A stretch of 64,000 nt of DNA from an uncultured Selenomonadales bacterium. GTDB lineage: Bacteria > Bacillota > Negativicutes > Selenomonadales > Selenomonadaceae. The position numbers and the translations under genes were made by a program. The notes beneath the pieces were generated by a model. The model searched no databases. It was not told the origin of the DNA and worked only from the letters and a program-made list of their open reading frames with translations. Position 1 is the stretch's first letter; the number at the start of each line of letters is the position of its first letter. This document shows positions 37,920 to 45,486 of this stretch, piece after piece. Location of the stretch: assembly GCA_947165295.1 (NCBI GenBank), contig CAMUZU010000009.1, forward strand, positions 1 to 64,000. The letters run 5' to 3'.

Positions 37920-39746
37920 ATGTCAACATCCGTCGATACCATGAAAAATTTCTTCAACGTGCTCAAGCTCTACGCTTACGACACGACAACCGACGGCGTC
38001 GCGATTCTCGACCACGCGGTCAGAACCGTTTCGCACTTCTCAAGCCTTCAAGACGCGGTCAGCCATTTCCTCTACGACATAGCCAACACGACGGCAACGA
38101 CGGGCAACCCGTGGCAAAGTCTGTACCAAAACTGCGGGATTGTCGTCGGCGCGGATAACAACTTCAGCGTCGACACCGGCTCGGCTTCGGGCTACAACGC
38201 GGGCATGGGCGTCGTAAAGAACGCGCAAGACATCGTTCCCGAAAACGCGTTGCTCACGCAGTTTGCCGTTCCCGCTTCCGGTTCGACGACTTACCACACG
38301 TACACGGGCGCGGACGGAAAATCTTTCAGCTACGCGATAACTTACCCGTCGAATTTGCTGGAAGTTGTCGACGTCGCCACTTCGCCGCTCGACGAACAAG
38401 GTCAACCCGATTCGACTTACGCGCAAACGACCACACTGCAGGCGGGACAGTCTTACAGCACGTTGGACGACAACAAGCAACCCACACGCACGCAAAGTGC
38501 CGAATCAATCGTCGCGTCGATTCAAACCGTCATGAAAGGCGTCGAAAGTTTTTGGGCTGATCAAAGCTTGAAACTCATCTACGACACCTTCGGGCTCGAC
38601 TTCAACGGCAAGATTTTGACGATTAAGTTCGGCATCAACCAATCATCTTTGGCGGAGACCGGACCGATTGCCGGCGACATCGGACTTACGGCGGCAGTTC
38701 CCGCGTCGAACATCGTCATGCTGATAGATTCGGTTGTCAACACGCCGATTGACGCGGTTGACCCGAACGGCAACACTTACGTCGCGGACGGCAGCGCACA
38801 GAGTTACCTTGACCGCACAATCGCGCACGAACTGATTCATGCGACAATGCAGTCGACGGGCACGTCGAAAAGAGGTATGCCCGAATTCTTCACCGAAGGC
38901 GTCGCGGAACTGATTCACGGCGTCGACGACTACAACGGAACGCGCACGCTCGACCTGCTTGAACTTGCGGCTGACCCCAATCGACTTGCGGCGGCGGTTC
39001 CGTTCGCTGAAGGCACGGGCACGCCGGACGCGTACCCCGGCGGCTACATGTTCATGCGTTACCTGTTGCATCAAAGTTTGCCCACGCAAGTTGTTATCGG
39101 CAACGGCACGACGCCCGAAGTGTTCGGCTACGCGGGCGGCGAAGAAGTCATCAGCGGCGCGGCCAACGGCAGTCAAGTCAACCTGGCGTCGAACGTCGGC
39201 TTTCGGGCGACCTCGACAAGCGGCAACGACTTGATTGTTTCTATGACGACGGGCAACTTGTTTGTTCGTGACGCACGCGGAAAACTTTTGAACTTCGCGA
39301 ACGAGTCGGGCAGAGTGGTAAGTCGCGCTTACATGTCGGCTGCGGCGGGCACCGTCGACGGTCGCGGCTTGAGCGGCTACGAATTCATTGCGGGCGCGGA
39401 CAACGTCAACAACACTTTGATTGCGGGCGACGGCGGCTGTCAACTTTGGGGCGGCGCGAACGGCACGGATGAACTTTTCGGCGGCAACGGCTCGGACAAC
39501 TTCGTCGCGGGCGTCGGATGCGGCAACGACACGATTCACAACGCGAACTCCAACGACATAATCAATTTGTCGGCGACGCTTGACCAAATCACGGGCGCGA
39601 ACGTCGACGCAAACGGTGTTGCTTTGAATTTCAGCGACGGATCAAGTTTGGCTGTTGCGGGCAATGTCGGCGCGGCGTTTGCTTTGTCGGACGGCTCGAC
39701 TTACGTTGCCGACCAATCGACGGGTCAACTCACGCGCACGAATTAA
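37920..39746 (+). CDS. putative secreted zinc metalloprotease with RTX-like C-terminus, copy 2
   Basis: 608 residues from the ATG at 37920 with the same AAGGAGATGA leader as copy 1. The active site is HELIH (303-307) with Glu326 in PEFFTEGVAEL. N-terminal 120 and C-terminal 250 residues are close to copy 1, while the middle (about 125-290; TSPLDEQGQPDSTYAQTTTL and onward) differs much more, as if the substrate- or inhibitor-facing part is under diversifying change. About 40 bp of 5' leader are also shared, so the duplication included the leader. Confidence 0.75.
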   Translation: MSTSVDTMKNFFNVLKLYAYDTTTDGVAILDHAVRTVSHFSSLQDAVSHFLYDIANTTATTGNPWQSLYQNCGIVVGADNNFSVDTGSASGYNAGMGVVKNAQDIVPENALLTQFAVPASGSTTYHTYTGADGKSFSYAITYPSNLLEVVDVATSPLDEQGQPDSTYAQTTTLQAGQSYSTLDDNKQPTRTQSAESIVASIQTVMKGVESFWADQSLKLIYDTFGLDFNGKILTIKFGINQSSLAETGPIAGDIGLTAAVPASNIVMLIDSVVNTPIDAVDPNGNTYVADGSAQSYLDRTIAHELIHATMQSTGTSKRGMPEFFTEGVAELIHGVDDYNGTRTLDLLELAADPNRLAAAVPFAEGTGTPDAYPGGYMFMRYLLHQSLPTQVVIGNGTTPEVFGYAGGEEVISGAANGSQVNLASNVGFRATSTSGNDLIVSMTTGNLFVRDARGKLLNFANESGRVVSRAYMSAAAGTVDGRGLSGYEFIAGADNVNNTLIAGDGGCQLWGGANGTDELFGGNGSDNFVAGVGCGNDTIHNANSNDIINLSATLDQITGANVDANGVALNFSDGSSLAVAGNVGAAFALSDGSTYVADQSTGQLTRTN

Positions 39747-39764
39747 TCTTCAATCGACAATCAA

Positions 39765-39800
39765 AAACCCTCCCGCGAAGTTGCAGGAGGGTTTCTTTTT
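39765..39800. terminator. bidirectional terminator
   Basis: ACCCTCC...GGAGGGT stem with A and T runs on either side, between the second protease gene (plus) and the hypothetical gene at 39816 (minus). Confidence 0.85.
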
Positions 39801-39815
39801 GTTCGGGCGCGAAGT

Positions 39816-40109
39816 TCAATCGACTTCGACTTTCGTGCAGTAGTGAATGACGAAAACTTTCTTGCCGGGAATGTGGCGGATATCGTCAATGTAGCAGAAC
39901 TGGCGCGTCTTCGGGTAAACGAGAATGTCGCCCGTGAAAATTTCTTGGTCGTCGGAAGCAGTGAGCGTGAACGGTTCCGTTTCGCTGAACGTCGCCTCGA
40001 TAAGCGGCGAAACTTCGCGGTCGTCGCGCACGAGCACGAACAGATTCGGCTTGAGTTCGGCGGCTCTCTCGAAGTATTCGTCCAAAGCGACTTTCAATGT
40101 GGCATCCAT
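39816..40109 (-). CDS. hypothetical protein, 97 residues
   Basis: I do not recognise this protein. It is 97 residues long with GAGGAGG upstream of the ATG at 40109. It has no signal peptide or membrane segment; it begins with a helix (MDATLKVALDEYFERAAELK) and continues as mixed beta sequence (GDILVYPKTRQFCYIDDIRH). It lies between the RTX/protease genes and the GG-leader peptides, with a three-hairpin repeat immediately upstream, and shares the terminator at 39765. Confidence 0.7.
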   Translation of the reverse strand: MDATLKVALDEYFERAAELKPNLFVLVRDDREVSPLIEATFSETEPFTLTASDDQEIFTGDILVYPKTRQFCYIDDIRHIPGKKVFVIHYCTKVEVD

Positions 40110-40139
40110 GATAAAACCTCCTCGAAAAAAGTTTGTGTC

Positions 40140-40241
40140 CGGCCGTCATGGATGACGGCCGCGCCCGACGTACGACGCGTGACGCGGAGTCCGTCGGGCT
40201 GCTTTCTTTGGTTACTTTCTTTCGCGCCGAAAGAAAGTAAC
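40140..40241 (+). repeat. three-hairpin intergenic repeat, copy B
   Basis: Order H1-H2-H3: CGGCCGTCATGGATGACGGCCG (40140-40161), GCCCGACG...CGTCGGGC (40163-40199) and GTTACTTTCTTTCG-CGC-CGAAAGAAAGTAAC (40211-40241). H1 is nearly identical to copy A; H2 and H3 differ in sequence but keep the pairing. Confidence 0.87.
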
Positions 40242-40278
40242 ATAAACTCCGTGTGCTGTCAACTTTTCGGCACGCAAC

Positions 40279-40313
40279 GAAAAATCCCCTCGACGCGTTT
40301 GTCGAAGGGATTT
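40279..40313 (-). terminator. terminator of GG-leader gene 1
   Basis: On the minus strand AATCCCTTCGAC...GTCGAGGGGATT stem then TTTTCG, about 30 bp after the stop codon. Confidence 0.75.
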
Positions 40314-40344
40314 TGTTTCGGTCTGAGTTCCCGACGTTGACGAA

Positions 40345-40653
40345 TCAGCGGATGATTTTGGTTCCGTTTTCGGCGTCGAAGTTCTTCCAGAATTCGTCGC
40401 GGGTGAGCGTTTTGCCTTGCTTGTCGGTGTAAATGTTGCCGTTCATGATGCCGCCTTTGTCCTGGTAGCCGGTGTAGCCCATCTTGTGCAACATGTCGCG
40501 CACGGGTGCGGAGCTGAGTGCGTCATCTGCGCTGATAAGGCCGCGTTTGTAAAGTTCGTTGCCGTCCGCGTAAGTTTCAAGTCGGGTGCCGCCCGCCACT
40601 TGGTCAAGTTCAGCGTCGTCGAGGATTTCGTCTTTGAAGATTTCGTCTGCCAT
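40345..40653 (-). CDS. double-glycine leader peptide 1 (bacteriocin/RiPP-like precursor)
   Basis: 102 residues from the ATG at 40653 (AAAGGAG upstream). The first 22 residues, rich in Asp/Glu and ending LDDAELDQVAGG, have the form of the GG leaders removed by C39-peptidase ABC exporters. The remaining 80-residue part has no cysteine and is polar (YTGYQDKGGIMNGNIYTDK). Two neighbours share the leader but have unrelated bodies. No exporter, modification enzyme or immunity gene is in the window. Function as bacteriocin, signal or other exported peptide is inference. Confidence 0.75.
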   Translation of the reverse strand: MADEIFKDEILDDAELDQVAGGTRLETYADGNELYKRGLISADDALSSAPVRDMLHKMGYTGYQDKGGIMNGNIYTDKQGKTLTRDEFWKNFDAENGTKIIR

Positions 40654-40695
40654 GATTATCAAGCTCCTTTGATGTCGGTTGTGATTTTGCTTTCT

Positions 40696-40728
40696 GCACA
40701 TTATACGTTGCGTGTCAAGTTTCGTTAC
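40696..40728 (-). promoter_or_regulatory. conserved 33-bp promoter block, copy 1
   Basis: Identical over 33 bp to 41394-41426. On the minus strand it contains TTGACA and TATAAT but only 7 bp apart, so TTGACA cannot be the -35 of that TATAAT; it may be an operator or mark a different sigma factor. It lies 43 bp upstream of GG-leader gene 1. Confidence 0.7.
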
Positions 40729-40756
40729 ACGTGCCGAAAAATTTTTTCGCGCCGCC

Positions 40757-40787
40757 GAAAAAAAATCCCCGCCGTGTTCGACGGGGA
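40757..40787 (-). terminator. terminator of GG-leader gene 2
   Basis: On the minus strand TCCCCGTCG...CGGCGGGGA stem followed by eight T, 37 bp after the stop of gene 2. Confidence 0.85.
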
Positions 40788-40824
40788 CAATTTTCGTGGA
40801 GGTATTCGCTTTTGTGTCGTGGGC

Positions 40825-41106
40825 TTACTTGTTGCAGTTCGAGGCAATGCGCTCGTAGCAGGGCTGATTGCCGGTTCGCTGCCAATATGCGACAGCCCAG
40901 TTCGCCTGATCGTAAGTGATTGGAACTTCTTTGCCGGTTTCGGACTTGGCGAAGAACTCATCTTTCTCGAAGACGTGGTATTGTGTCCGAAGACCCGCCT
41001 GATTGTAAATCGGCTCTTCGTACTTGTTGGGGGTAAACGTGCCGCCCGCCACTTGGTCAAGTTGCTCGTCGTCGAGAATTTCGTCTTTAAATTTGTCGTC
41101 TGTCAC
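40825..41106 (-). CDS. double-glycine leader peptide 2
   Basis: 93 residues, GTG start at 41106 with AAAGGACG upstream. The 22-residue leader (MTDDKFKDEILDDEQLDQVA then GG) matches genes 1 and 3. The 71-residue body is aromatic-rich (YDQANWAVAYWQRTG) and has only two cysteines, seven apart at the C-terminus (CYERIASNC), so a single disulfide or cross-link is possible. It follows gene 3 by 54 bp and probably shares its transcript. Confidence 0.75.
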   Translation of the reverse strand: MTDDKFKDEILDDEQLDQVAGGTFTPNKYEEPIYNQAGLRTQYHVFEKDEFFAKSETGKEVPITYDQANWAVAYWQRTGNQPCYERIASNCNK

Positions 41107-41160
41107 GGTTAAAACGTCCTTTCGCGTTGAAACATGTTTGTTGCGGCCGAGAATTCGGAT

Positions 41161-41355
41161 TTACTCTTTGTACTTGTTTTTGTTGATGCTGGGAATGTCG
41201 ACGCGAGGTTTGCCTTGCGGGTCTTTAGTGACTTCCTGGATAACTTCGAGACCGACTTGCACGCCCTTCATAATTAACACCGGGTTTGCGCCGCCGGTTA
41301 CCTTGTCGAGGTCGTCGTCGTCGAGTGCTTCGTCTTTGAAGATTTCGTCTGCCAT
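41161..41355 (-). CDS. double-glycine leader peptide 3
   Basis: 64 residues from the ATG at 41355 with AAAGGAG upstream. The leader MADEIFKDEALDDDDLDKVT ends in GG; the 42-residue mature part starts with a hydrophobic, possibly amphipathic stretch (PVLIMKGVQVGLEVIQEV) and ends basic, the most bacteriocin-like of the three. It is first in a two-gene unit with gene 2, driven by the promoter block at 41394. Confidence 0.75.
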   Translation of the reverse strand: MADEIFKDEALDDDDLDKVTGGANPVLIMKGVQVGLEVIQEVTKDPQGKPRVDIPSINKNKYKE

Positions 41356-41393
41356 GGTTATCAAACTCCTTTGAATCGGTTGAAACGCCTTTC

Positions 41394-41426
41394 GCACATT
41401 ATACGTTGCGTGTCAAGTTTCGTTAC
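41394..41426 (-). promoter_or_regulatory. conserved 33-bp promoter block, copy 2
   Basis: Perfect copy of the block at 40696-40728, 39 bp upstream of GG-leader gene 3. Both copies keep the same TTGACA-7 bp-TATAAT layout on the minus strand. Confidence 0.7.
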
Positions 41427-41437
41427 AGTTCGCGAAA

Positions 41438-41609
41438 AAATTTTTCGTCCGCAAACGACGCGTTCAATGCCCGACAAGTCGCGGCCGCTTTAAAAGCGGC
41501 GGAACAGTTGGAGCTTACCGCAATGTTGTCAGAAAGGTTTATGTGTACGGCGTCATTTATGTTAAGAAATTTTTCGTCCGCAAACGACGCGTTCAATGCC
41601 CGACAAGTC
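41438..41609. repeat. 43-bp direct repeats from duplication of the prmC 3' end
   Basis: 41438-41480 and 41567-41609 are identical over 43 bp, 129 bp apart. The right copy is the last codons and stop of prmC; the left copy is an untranslated duplicate. Between them lie 86 bp with GCCGCTTTAAAAGCGGC, a hairpin also seen as CCCGCTTTAAAAGCGGG at 58013, followed in both by GGAACAGTT. Confidence 0.9.
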
Positions 41610-42416
41610 CCGAAGAATTTCAACGTCGACAAAACCTGCGCGAGTGAAAAGATCTTTGACGGTCGACGCCTGATTGATTCCGACTTCGACGGCAAGCAGT
41701 CCGCCCGACGATAAAAATTTCGGTGACGCGTCGGCAAGTCGTCGATAGAAAGTCAAACCGTCCGTTCCGCCGTCAAGCGCAAGTGTCGGCTCCGATTGAA
41801 CTTCCGCCTGCAAGGTTTCAAGTTCGCCCGTCGGAATGTACGGCGGGTTCGAGACAATCGCGTCGAAGATTTTGCCCGACAAAGGCGCGAACATGTCCCC
41901 GCAGAAAAATTCGATTCGGTCATCGACGTGAAACTTTCGTGCGTTGAGTTCGGCAACTTCCAAAGCTTTCGACGACACGTCAACCGCACAAGAGCGCGCA
42001 AGTTTGATGAACTTGAGTATCGAGACGCAAATTGCTCCTGAGCCCGTGCCGATGTCCGCGAAAGTCACTTCACGGTTGAGCGCACGCAAAAATTCCCCGA
42101 CGAATTCGGTCACAATCTCCGTGTCGGGGCGCGGGATTAACACGTCGGGCGTCACGGAAAATTTCAGCCCCATGAATTCACGCGTGCCGGTCAAGTAAGC
42201 GACGGGCATTCCTTCGAGGCGACGGCTGATTAATTCGTTGAAGCGCAAGATTTTTTCGAGCGGCAGAATTTTTTCCGCGTCGACGTACAAGTCAAGCCGC
42301 CGACAATTCAAAACGTGCGCAAGCAAAACTTCGGCGTCAAGGCGCGGCGAATCAATTCCGCTGTCCGTGAGCCGTCGAGTCGCGGATTTTAAAGTTTCGT
42401 TGATTGAAGTTTTCAT
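41562..42416 (-). CDS. prmC: peptide chain release factor N5-glutamine methyltransferase
   Basis: 284 residues from the ATG at 42416. It methylates the Gln of the GGQ loop in release factors. The helical N-terminal domain precedes the methyltransferase core with FADIGTGSGAICVS (SAM-binding) and SNPPYI, the NPPY motif that holds the substrate Gln. In-frame sequence extends to a TTG at 42455, but it does not resemble PrmC. It is not next to prfA as in many bacteria; comF lies upstream in the same direction. Confidence 0.93.
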   Translation of the reverse strand: MKTSINETLKSATRRLTDSGIDSPRLDAEVLLAHVLNCRRLDLYVDAEKILPLEKILRFNELISRRLEGMPVAYLTGTREFMGLKFSVTPDVLIPRPDTEIVTEFVGEFLRALNREVTFADIGTGSGAICVSILKFIKLARSCAVDVSSKALEVAELNARKFHVDDRIEFFCGDMFAPLSGKIFDAIVSNPPYIPTGELETLQAEVQSEPTLALDGGTDGLTFYRRLADASPKFLSSGGLLAVEVGINQASTVKDLFTRAGFVDVEILRDLSGIERVVCGRKIS

Positions 42417-42505
42417 GACGCGTACACTTCGCAACGGGCGCGAAATTTCCTGCAACGAAAAAGTGACGGTCGTTCAGCGTCGTCGTTGCGATTGACGCTC
42501 AGCGA

Positions 42506-43213
42506 TTAATCCCGGCTGCGGTCGAAATTCTTTTGTGCAAACTGTTCGCCGAAGTCCGACGCAAACGCAAGCACTCGAACTTCTTCCGCGCCGAGAGACT
42601 TGAGAACTTTGGCGCATTCGCTTACCGTCGTGCCCGTCGTGTAAATGTCGTCGACAACCAAAGCAATTTGCCCGCGCAGGTCAACTTGCCGTGTCGCCGC
42701 GAACGCGCCGCTTAAAATCTGTTGACGTTCGCGCTTGCCTTGGTCGTAAAGTTTGGGCGTTTCCTTCGTGCGTCGAACAAGATTTTTCAGCGGGATGTTT
42801 CGCATGACGAGCCACTCGAAGAAAATTTTTTCAACTTGATTGAAGCCGCGTTCGTTGAGACGTTTTTCGTGAAGCGGCACGGGCACCGCGAAGTTCACGC
42901 CGTCAAGCAGTCGGGAAATGTTTTCGTGCGTCGACGCGTCGTCAAGGATTTTTTTCAGCGGCGGCAGGACGTTCAAGTTGTTGTCGAACTTGAGCTTGCG
43001 CAACAGTTCACGTGACCCGCCGCGATACTTCGTCACGCGCAAAACTTGACTCAGCGGTTCAGGCGTCCACTCGGCAAAGTCCACGCGCAAAATTTTCTTC
43101 CCGCACGCCGCGCAGAATTGATGACGTTCGTCGACAATCTCTTTGCACAGCGGACACCTCGGCGGGAACAAAAAATAAATCGCCGCATCCCAAACTTCGC
43201 GCAAAAAGTTCAT
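42506..43213 (-). CDS. comF: ComF family phosphoribosyltransferase-like protein
   Basis: 235 residues. A zinc finger (CPLC...CAAC, residues about 20-40) precedes a PRTase domain with NERGFNQVE and the PRPP loop VVDDIYTTGTT. ComF proteins take part in DNA uptake during natural transformation in Bacillus, and are conserved in non-competent bacteria too. It is divergent from carA with a 128-bp gap. Confidence 0.92.
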   Translation of the reverse strand: MNFLREVWDAAIYFLFPPRCPLCKEIVDERHQFCAACGKKILRVDFAEWTPEPLSQVLRVTKYRGGSRELLRKLKFDNNLNVLPPLKKILDDASTHENISRLLDGVNFAVPVPLHEKRLNERGFNQVEKIFFEWLVMRNIPLKNLVRRTKETPKLYDQGKRERQQILSGAFAATRQVDLRGQIALVVDDIYTTGTTVSECAKVLKSLGAEEVRVLAFASDFGEQFAQKNFDRSRD

Positions 43214-43341
43214 GTGACCGCCCCCGTTGTATACAGAATTTTTGTCGCCGCGCTCCGAAAACAGTTTGCAATGCCGCTTGCCCTGTGTTAAACTTTTTTT
43301 GACAGTATAACAAAATTATCTCGGATTTAGTAGGTGAAGAC

Positions 43342-44421
43342 ATGAAAGGCAAATTGATTCTCGAAGACGGCACGACCTTTCGCGGGCAACTTTTCGGCGG
43401 CTCGAACGCGACGGCCGAAGGCGAAGTTGTCTTTAACACGGGCATGACGGGTTACCAAGAAATTTTGACCGACCCGTCGTATTGCCGACAGATCGTCACG
43501 TTGACTTATCCGCTTATCGGCAATTACGGCACGGCGAAAGTTTTCAATCAGAGCCGCAGAAGTTTCGTCGGCGGGCTGGTTATCGGCGAACTGTGCGACA
43601 AACCGTCAAGCTCGTCGATGGAAAAGACTTTGCCCGAATATTTGACGGCGGAGAAAATCCCCTGCCTTTACGACGTGGACACGCGTGCTTTGACGAAGAA
43701 GATTCGTTCCGCCGGCACAATGAAAGGCGTCATTGTCAGCGAATACACTTCGCAGGCGACAATCAACGAAATGATGGCGTTGCCGATTCGCAAGAACGTC
43801 GTCGAGATGGTGACCGCGCCCGTCGCTTACACGCTTGACGCCCGCGAAGACGCCTTCAATGTCGTGACGATGGATTTCGGCATAAAGAAAAATATTTTGG
43901 ACAGCCTGCGCAAACTCAACTGCCGCGTGACCGTCGTGCCCGCCAAGACCACTGCCGAAGAAATTCTTGCGCTCAAGCCCGACGGAATTTTTCTGTCGAA
44001 CGGCCCCGGCGACCCCAAAGACGTGCCCGAAGTTATCGGCGAAGTCAAAAAGCTTATCGGCACGCGTCCGATTTTCGGCATATGTCTGGGACATCAAATT
44101 CTTGCATTGGCTTTGGGCGCGAACACTTACAAGCTCAAGTTCGGGCACCGCGGCTCAAACCAACCCGTCAAAAATCTTGAAACGGGCAAAGTCGCAATCA
44201 CCGCGCAGAATCACGGTTACGCCGTCGAAGAAAAATCGCTCAAAGGTTTGCCGCTCAAAGTCACGCACGTTTCGCTCAACGACGGCACAATCGAAGGCGT
44301 GCGCCATACCGAATTGCCGATAACTTCCGTGCAATATCACCCCGAAGCCGCGCCGGGGCCGAATGACAGCGTCAAGCTTTTTGACGAATTCCTCGATCAG
44401 ATGAAAGACTTCCGCGCATGA
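43342..44421 (+). CDS. carA: carbamoyl-phosphate synthase small subunit
   Basis: 359 residues. It hydrolyses glutamine and passes ammonia to CarB for pyrimidine and arginine synthesis. The N-terminal swivelling domain starts MKGKLILEDGTTFRG; the class I glutaminase domain has nucleophile Cys in FGICLGHQ and the His-Glu pair in VQYHPEAAPGP. The start has GGTGAAG upstream. The stop overlaps the next gene by 4 bp. Confidence 0.97.
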   Translation: MKGKLILEDGTTFRGQLFGGSNATAEGEVVFNTGMTGYQEILTDPSYCRQIVTLTYPLIGNYGTAKVFNQSRRSFVGGLVIGELCDKPSSSSMEKTLPEYLTAEKIPCLYDVDTRALTKKIRSAGTMKGVIVSEYTSQATINEMMALPIRKNVVEMVTAPVAYTLDAREDAFNVVTMDFGIKKNILDSLRKLNCRVTVVPAKTTAEEILALKPDGIFLSNGPGDPKDVPEVIGEVKKLIGTRPIFGICLGHQILALALGANTYKLKFGHRGSNQPVKNLETGKVAITAQNHGYAVEEKSLKGLPLKVTHVSLNDGTIEGVRHTELPITSVQYHPEAAPGPNDSVKLFDEFLDQMKDFRA

Positions 44422-45083
44422 AACGGATTTTTTTTGTGACGGCGTTGCTGATTTTGTGTGCGCATGTTTGTTTCGCCGCGTCAACTTTAAATCGTTCGGA
44501 AGCCGATTCGCAAGCCCGACAAAGTTTCACGTTGCGCTCCGTCGAAGGGAATTCTTTTGACGTGCGCATTGTCGGCGACGGCGAAACGATTTTGACCGAT
44601 TGGTTTTGGGCACTCGACGAAACGATTTACGCGGGCGATTATTCGGCTTACCTGGGCGCGGCGAATTCCGACACGTTCACCCGACAGGACGTCGAACTTT
44701 TCGCGGACAGTTACGGCGAACATCCGCAACGAATCAACGCCACGCGGGACAATCGCGACGGCTTTTGCAAAGTCACGGGCGTCAACAACTTGCCCGACTT
44801 GCTCGTCAGCAAGATTCAAGTCACGGGCGGCGGCTACTTTGAGATGAAAGTTTTCGCCGTCAAGAACGGGCGACTTCAAGCGGTGCAATTTCTCGGCCGC
44901 GACAAAAAAGCTGTGCACGCGTCGTTCAACACGATTTCAACTCCCGTGAAGTATCTGGACAACGGGACGCTGTCAATTCCGTGGCACACCAACGCCGCGC
45001 CCGACGCAGGGACTTACGAAACGGTTTGCATGTTCGACGCGGACAACTTGATTTTGATTCCCGCGTACACGAATAAACTTTGA
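44418..45083 (+). CDS. secreted protein of unknown function
   Basis: 221 residues. A clear signal peptide (MKRIFFVTALLILCAHVCFA) is followed by a soluble domain with beta-like content (DVRIVGDGETILTDWFWALD; KVTGVNNLPDLLVSKIQVTG). No family recognised. It overlaps carA by 4 bp and is read between carA and carB, so it is expressed with the pyrimidine operon, an unexpected place for a periplasmic protein. Confidence 0.75.
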   Translation: MKRIFFVTALLILCAHVCFAASTLNRSEADSQARQSFTLRSVEGNSFDVRIVGDGETILTDWFWALDETIYAGDYSAYLGAANSDTFTRQDVELFADSYGEHPQRINATRDNRDGFCKVTGVNNLPDLLVSKIQVTGGGYFEMKVFAVKNGRLQAVQFLGRDKKAVHASFNTISTPVKYLDNGTLSIPWHTNAAPDAGTYETVCMFDADNLILIPAYTNKL

Positions 45084-45099
45084 TTGCCGGGTGATTCAC

Positions 45100-45459
45100 A
45101 TGCGAAAAATTTTTTTGACCGCGTTCGCGCTGTTGATTTTTTCGTCGACGGCTTTTGCGGCGGACGTTTGGGTTTTGACCGAATACAGCGGCCGCGACAA
45201 ATGCGAGTGGTACGTTCAGCCGGAGCGCATTGTCGAGGACTTCGACAAGCAAACTTTCGACGTGCCGCTTATACTCGTCATTAATAACAAATTCGGCGAC
45301 AATCGGCGGCAAACGTTTCTGCTTGTCGGCGGCGTGTGGTATGTCAAGCCGACGAATTCCGGTCAAGAGCCGCAGGAAGTCAACAGCCGCGAACTGTACC
45401 GCAGAATGTTCGACGCCTGCATACCGAATTGCAAGTTGGCGCAAACTTACCCGCGATAA
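45100..45459 (+). CDS. small secreted protein of unknown function
   Basis: 119 residues from the ATG at 45100. Signal peptide MRKIFLTAFALLIFSSTAFA, then a short domain with one Trp-rich strand pair (WVLTEYSGRDKCEWYV; GGVWYVKPTNSG) and three cysteines. Such small domains are common exported proteins in this class, but I know no function. It is 16 bp after the previous secreted gene and 27 bp before carB. Confidence 0.7.
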   Translation: MRKIFLTAFALLIFSSTAFAADVWVLTEYSGRDKCEWYVQPERIVEDFDKQTFDVPLILVINNKFGDNRRQTFLLVGGVWYVKPTNSGQEPQEVNSRELYRRMFDACIPNCKLAQTYPR

Positions 45460-45486
45460 AATTTTTGCCTTTAAGGGGGCTTGACA

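Noticed and set aside
27224-39746. Prophage or integrative element carrying the exoproteins
   Set aside because: No integrase, attachment repeats, structural phage genes or change of strand bias; gyrB lies inside the region.
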